From positions 1 through 6,827 of the forward strand of contig JALSTE010000789.1 in NCBI GenBank assembly GCA_026983855.1: a DNA stretch of 6,827 bases. Direction: 5' to 3'. This stretch comes from Acidimicrobiia bacterium (GTDB lineage: Bacteria > Actinomycetota > Acidimicrobiia > Acidimicrobiales > Poriferisodalaceae). The translations under genes were made by a program, and so were the position numbers. Numbering within the stretch: position 1 is the stretch's first letter; each line of letters begins with the position of its first letter. This document shows, in pieces, positions 5,557-6,827 of the stretch. The notes below the pieces were generated by a model. The model ran no database searches. It saw only the letters and a program-made list of their open reading frames with translations, and was not told the origin of the DNA.

Positions 5557-6396
5557 GTGGCCAGAGCCTCGAGGAGTCAGAAGCTGATCATCAGAAGGCA
5601 TCGGGTCGATCCGCGTGTCCCCGCCACCTCCCCGGGAGACGGGATCCGCCCCCGGCGTGTTCCCGATCACGTGATCGTCGAGGAACCCATGGAGATCAGA
5701 CTCGACGGTCTCCCCGTGGCGACGACCATGAGGACACCGGGTCACGACTTCGAGCTGGCCGTCGGTTTGTGCGTGTCGGAGGGTCTGATCTCCGCCGACA
5801 TGCCGGTGGGCATCCGTTACTGCGCCACCGAGAGCGCCGCCAAGTCCGAGTTCAACGTGGTCACCGTGGACACCGCCGGAAGAGGTCGACGGCCCCACGA
5901 GAGGCTGGGCACGGTCTCCAGCAGCTGCGGGGTCTGCGGCACCGACTCCATCGACCGGCTCACCGCCCGTCTGAGACCTGTCCGGTCCGATTGGGATCTC
6001 CGGGCCGAGGTGGTCCACAGCCTCGGGGATCGGATCCGTGCCGCCCAGGAACTGTTCAGCCTCACCGGGGGGGTCCACGGCGCCGGTGCGTTCGACCCCG
6101 GCGGAGAGCCCGTGGTGGTGCGGGAGGACATAGGTCGCCACAACGCGGTCGACAAGGTGGTGGGGCGTCTCTTCCTCGACCGGCGGATCCCGGCGACGGG
6201 GCTGGGTCTGTTCGTCAGTGGCCGGGCGTCGTTCGAGATGGTCCAGAAGGCGTGGGCGGCGGGTTTCGGTGCCGTGGTGGCCGTGAGTGCGCCCTCCTCC
6301 CTGGCGGTGGAGACGGCCCGAAGGGGAGGGATCACGCTGGTCGGCTTCATCAGGGACGATGGGTTCAACGTCTACGCCGGGGAGGTCCTCCCCTGA
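5557..6396 (+). CDS. fdhD: Formate dehydrogenase accessory sulfurtransferase FdhD
   Basis: Cytoplasmic protein that carries sulfur from a cysteine desulfurase to the bis-MGD molybdenum cofactor, needed for active formate dehydrogenase. The 279-residue length matches E. coli FdhD (277). Visible features are VEEPMEIRLDG (41-51), the MRTPGHDFELAVGLCVSEGL segment (58-77), the sulfur-carrying CxxC pair Cys124/Cys127 in SSSCGVCG (121-128), LTGGVHGAG (169-177), REDIGRHNAVDK (189-200) and SGRASFEMVQKA (221-232). It starts at GTG behind a good ribosome binding site, 37 bp after nitrobindin. No formate dehydrogenase subunit or cofactor-synthesis gene is in the window, so its client enzyme lies elsewhere. 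Both active-site cysteines are present, so it should be functional. Confidence 0.96.
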   Translation: MARASRSQKLIIRRHRVDPRVPATSPGDGIRPRRVPDHVIVEEPMEIRLDGLPVATTMRTPGHDFELAVGLCVSEGLISADMPVGIRYCATESAAKSEFNVVTVDTAGRGRRPHERLGTVSSSCGVCGTDSIDRLTARLRPVRSDWDLRAEVVHSLGDRIRAAQELFSLTGGVHGAGAFDPGGEPVVVREDIGRHNAVDKVVGRLFLDRRIPATGLGLFVSGRASFEMVQKAWAAGFGAVVAVSAPSSLAVETARRGGITLVGFIRDDGFNVYAGEVLP

Positions 6397-6465
6397 GGAG
6401 AGCGGGTGGCGGCGGGGGAGACCGGGGTGGGCCAGGGTTCGCTGCTCCCCTGATGGAAGTGGGCG

Positions 6466-6494
6466 TCGATGTGGGGACCGGGCCGGGGTAGGTT
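6466..6494 (+). promoter_or_regulatory. Possible leaderless promoter of the acetoacetyl-CoA synthetase gene
   Basis: TAGGTT (6489-6494) fits the actinobacterial TANNNT -10 pattern and ends seven bases before the A of ATG 6501, so transcription would start at the start codon itself. A weak -35-like TCGATG (6466-6471) lies 17 bp upstream. No clear Shine-Dalgarno sequence precedes the ATG, which fits a leaderless mRNA. The rest of the 104-bp gap after fdhD holds only weak, long-loop inverted repeats. Confidence 0.4.
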
Positions 6495-6500
6495 GGCCTC

Positions 6501-6827
6501 ATGGCCGAAGTCATCTGGAGACCAGCGCCCACCAGAGCAGCGGATTCGCAGATGCACCGCTTCGCCGAGCACGTGAGGGACGTTCACGGCCTGGAATCCA
6601 CGGCCTACTCCGAGGTGCATCGCTGGTCGGTCGAGCAGGCCGGTGTCTTCTGGGCCGAGCTCTGGGACTGGTTCGGGGTGGTGGGTGAGAGAGGTGATCG
6701 ACTGGTGATGGAGGGCGACAGCTTCTCCGAGACCCGGTTCCTGCCCGACGCCGAGCTCAACTTCGCTGAGAACCTACTGAGGGTCACTGGCGACGGTGAG
6801 GCGCTCGTGGCCGTATCCGAATCAGGT
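6501..6827 (+). CDS. Acetoacetyl-CoA synthetase (acetoacetate-CoA ligase), N-terminal part
   Basis: The frame is open from ATG 6501 to the window edge (109 codons); the family is about 650 residues, so most of the enzyme is outside. The visible part matches the N-terminal cap of acetoacetyl-CoA synthetases and acetyl-CoA-synthetase-like ligases: IWRPAPTRAADSQMHRFAEH (5-24), FWAELWDWFGV (50-60), and RFLPDAELNFAENLL (79-93), whose LNFAENLL is diagnostic. Such cytoplasmic enzymes join acetoacetate and CoA using ATP, giving AMP and pyrophosphate, for ketone-body or polyhydroxybutyrate-related metabolism. The adenylation motifs are not in view, so specificity rests on N-terminal similarity; another acyl-CoA synthetase of the same subfamily is the main alternative. 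It may have its own leaderless promoter rather than being read from fdhD. Confidence 0.88.
   Translation, partial: MAEVIWRPAPTRAADSQMHRFAEHVRDVHGLESTAYSEVHRWSVEQAGVFWAELWDWFGVVGERGDRLVMEGDSFSETRFLPDAELNFAENLLRVTGDGEALVAVSESG

Noticed and set aside
6415..6450. GGGGAG / CTCCCC inverted repeat after fdhD as a terminator
   Set aside because: Only 6 bp arms with a 24-base loop and no T-tract; such matches are common by chance in this composition.
5769..6491. Arg/Gly-rich frame overlapping fdhD
   Set aside because: Its composition is that of an out-of-frame reading of a high-GC gene; fdhD in the other frame matches its family along its full length.
6453..6491. 12-codon ORF before acetoacetyl-CoA synthetase
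   Set aside because: No ribosome binding site and a Gly/Val-rich product typical of random high-GC sequence; its TAG stop is better explained as part of the -10-like box.

Overview
The window is about 6.8 kb of very GC-rich DNA. It has dense genes, short intergenic gaps, GTG and TTG starts alongside ATG, and TGA as the stop of all five complete genes. A stand-alone groEL of the actinobacterial type under a CIRCE operator, an actinobacterial-style nitrobindin and possible leaderless promoters all point to a high-GC actinobacterium. An Acidimicrobiia-like lineage is possible, but that is inference; the phylum is more secure than the class.

Layout, left to right. Positions 1-270 hold no convincing gene but carry a 33-bp tandem repeat (79-165) and a weak promoter-like pair. 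A possible 24-codon leader ORF (271-345) overlaps the GTG start of a glycerate kinase gene (342-1340, +). Facing it is a gene for a FAD-dependent oxidoreductase (1431-2912, -), with 90 bp between the two stops. The start of that oxidoreductase gene lies inside an exact 101-bp tandem duplication (2850-3056), which leaves a second, out-of-frame copy of its ribosome binding site, start codon and first 21 codons upstream. Divergent from it is groEL (3229-4845, +), preceded by a near-perfect CIRCE element (3151-3177). Two hairpins follow groEL, one of them a very strong 14-bp-arm inverted repeat. Then come a nitrobindin gene (5046-5519, +), fdhD (5557-6396, +), and the first 109 codons of an acetoacetyl-CoA synthetase gene (6501 to the window end, +), which may be transcribed leaderlessly.

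How they work together: most are independent housekeeping functions. GroEL is the heat-shock chaperonin, HrcA-repressed through CIRCE; no groES is in the window. Nitrobindin (haem, reactive nitrogen chemistry) and fdhD (sulfuration of the molybdenum cofactor for formate dehydrogenase) are 37 bp apart and are probably co-transcribed after the groEL terminator. Glycerate kinase feeds glycerate into central metabolism, and acetoacetyl-CoA synthetase activates acetoacetate. I see no CRISPR array, RNA gene, transposon or phage gene, and no multi-gene system that looks new. The most unusual feature is the 101-bp duplication at the oxidoreductase start and its regulatory consequences.
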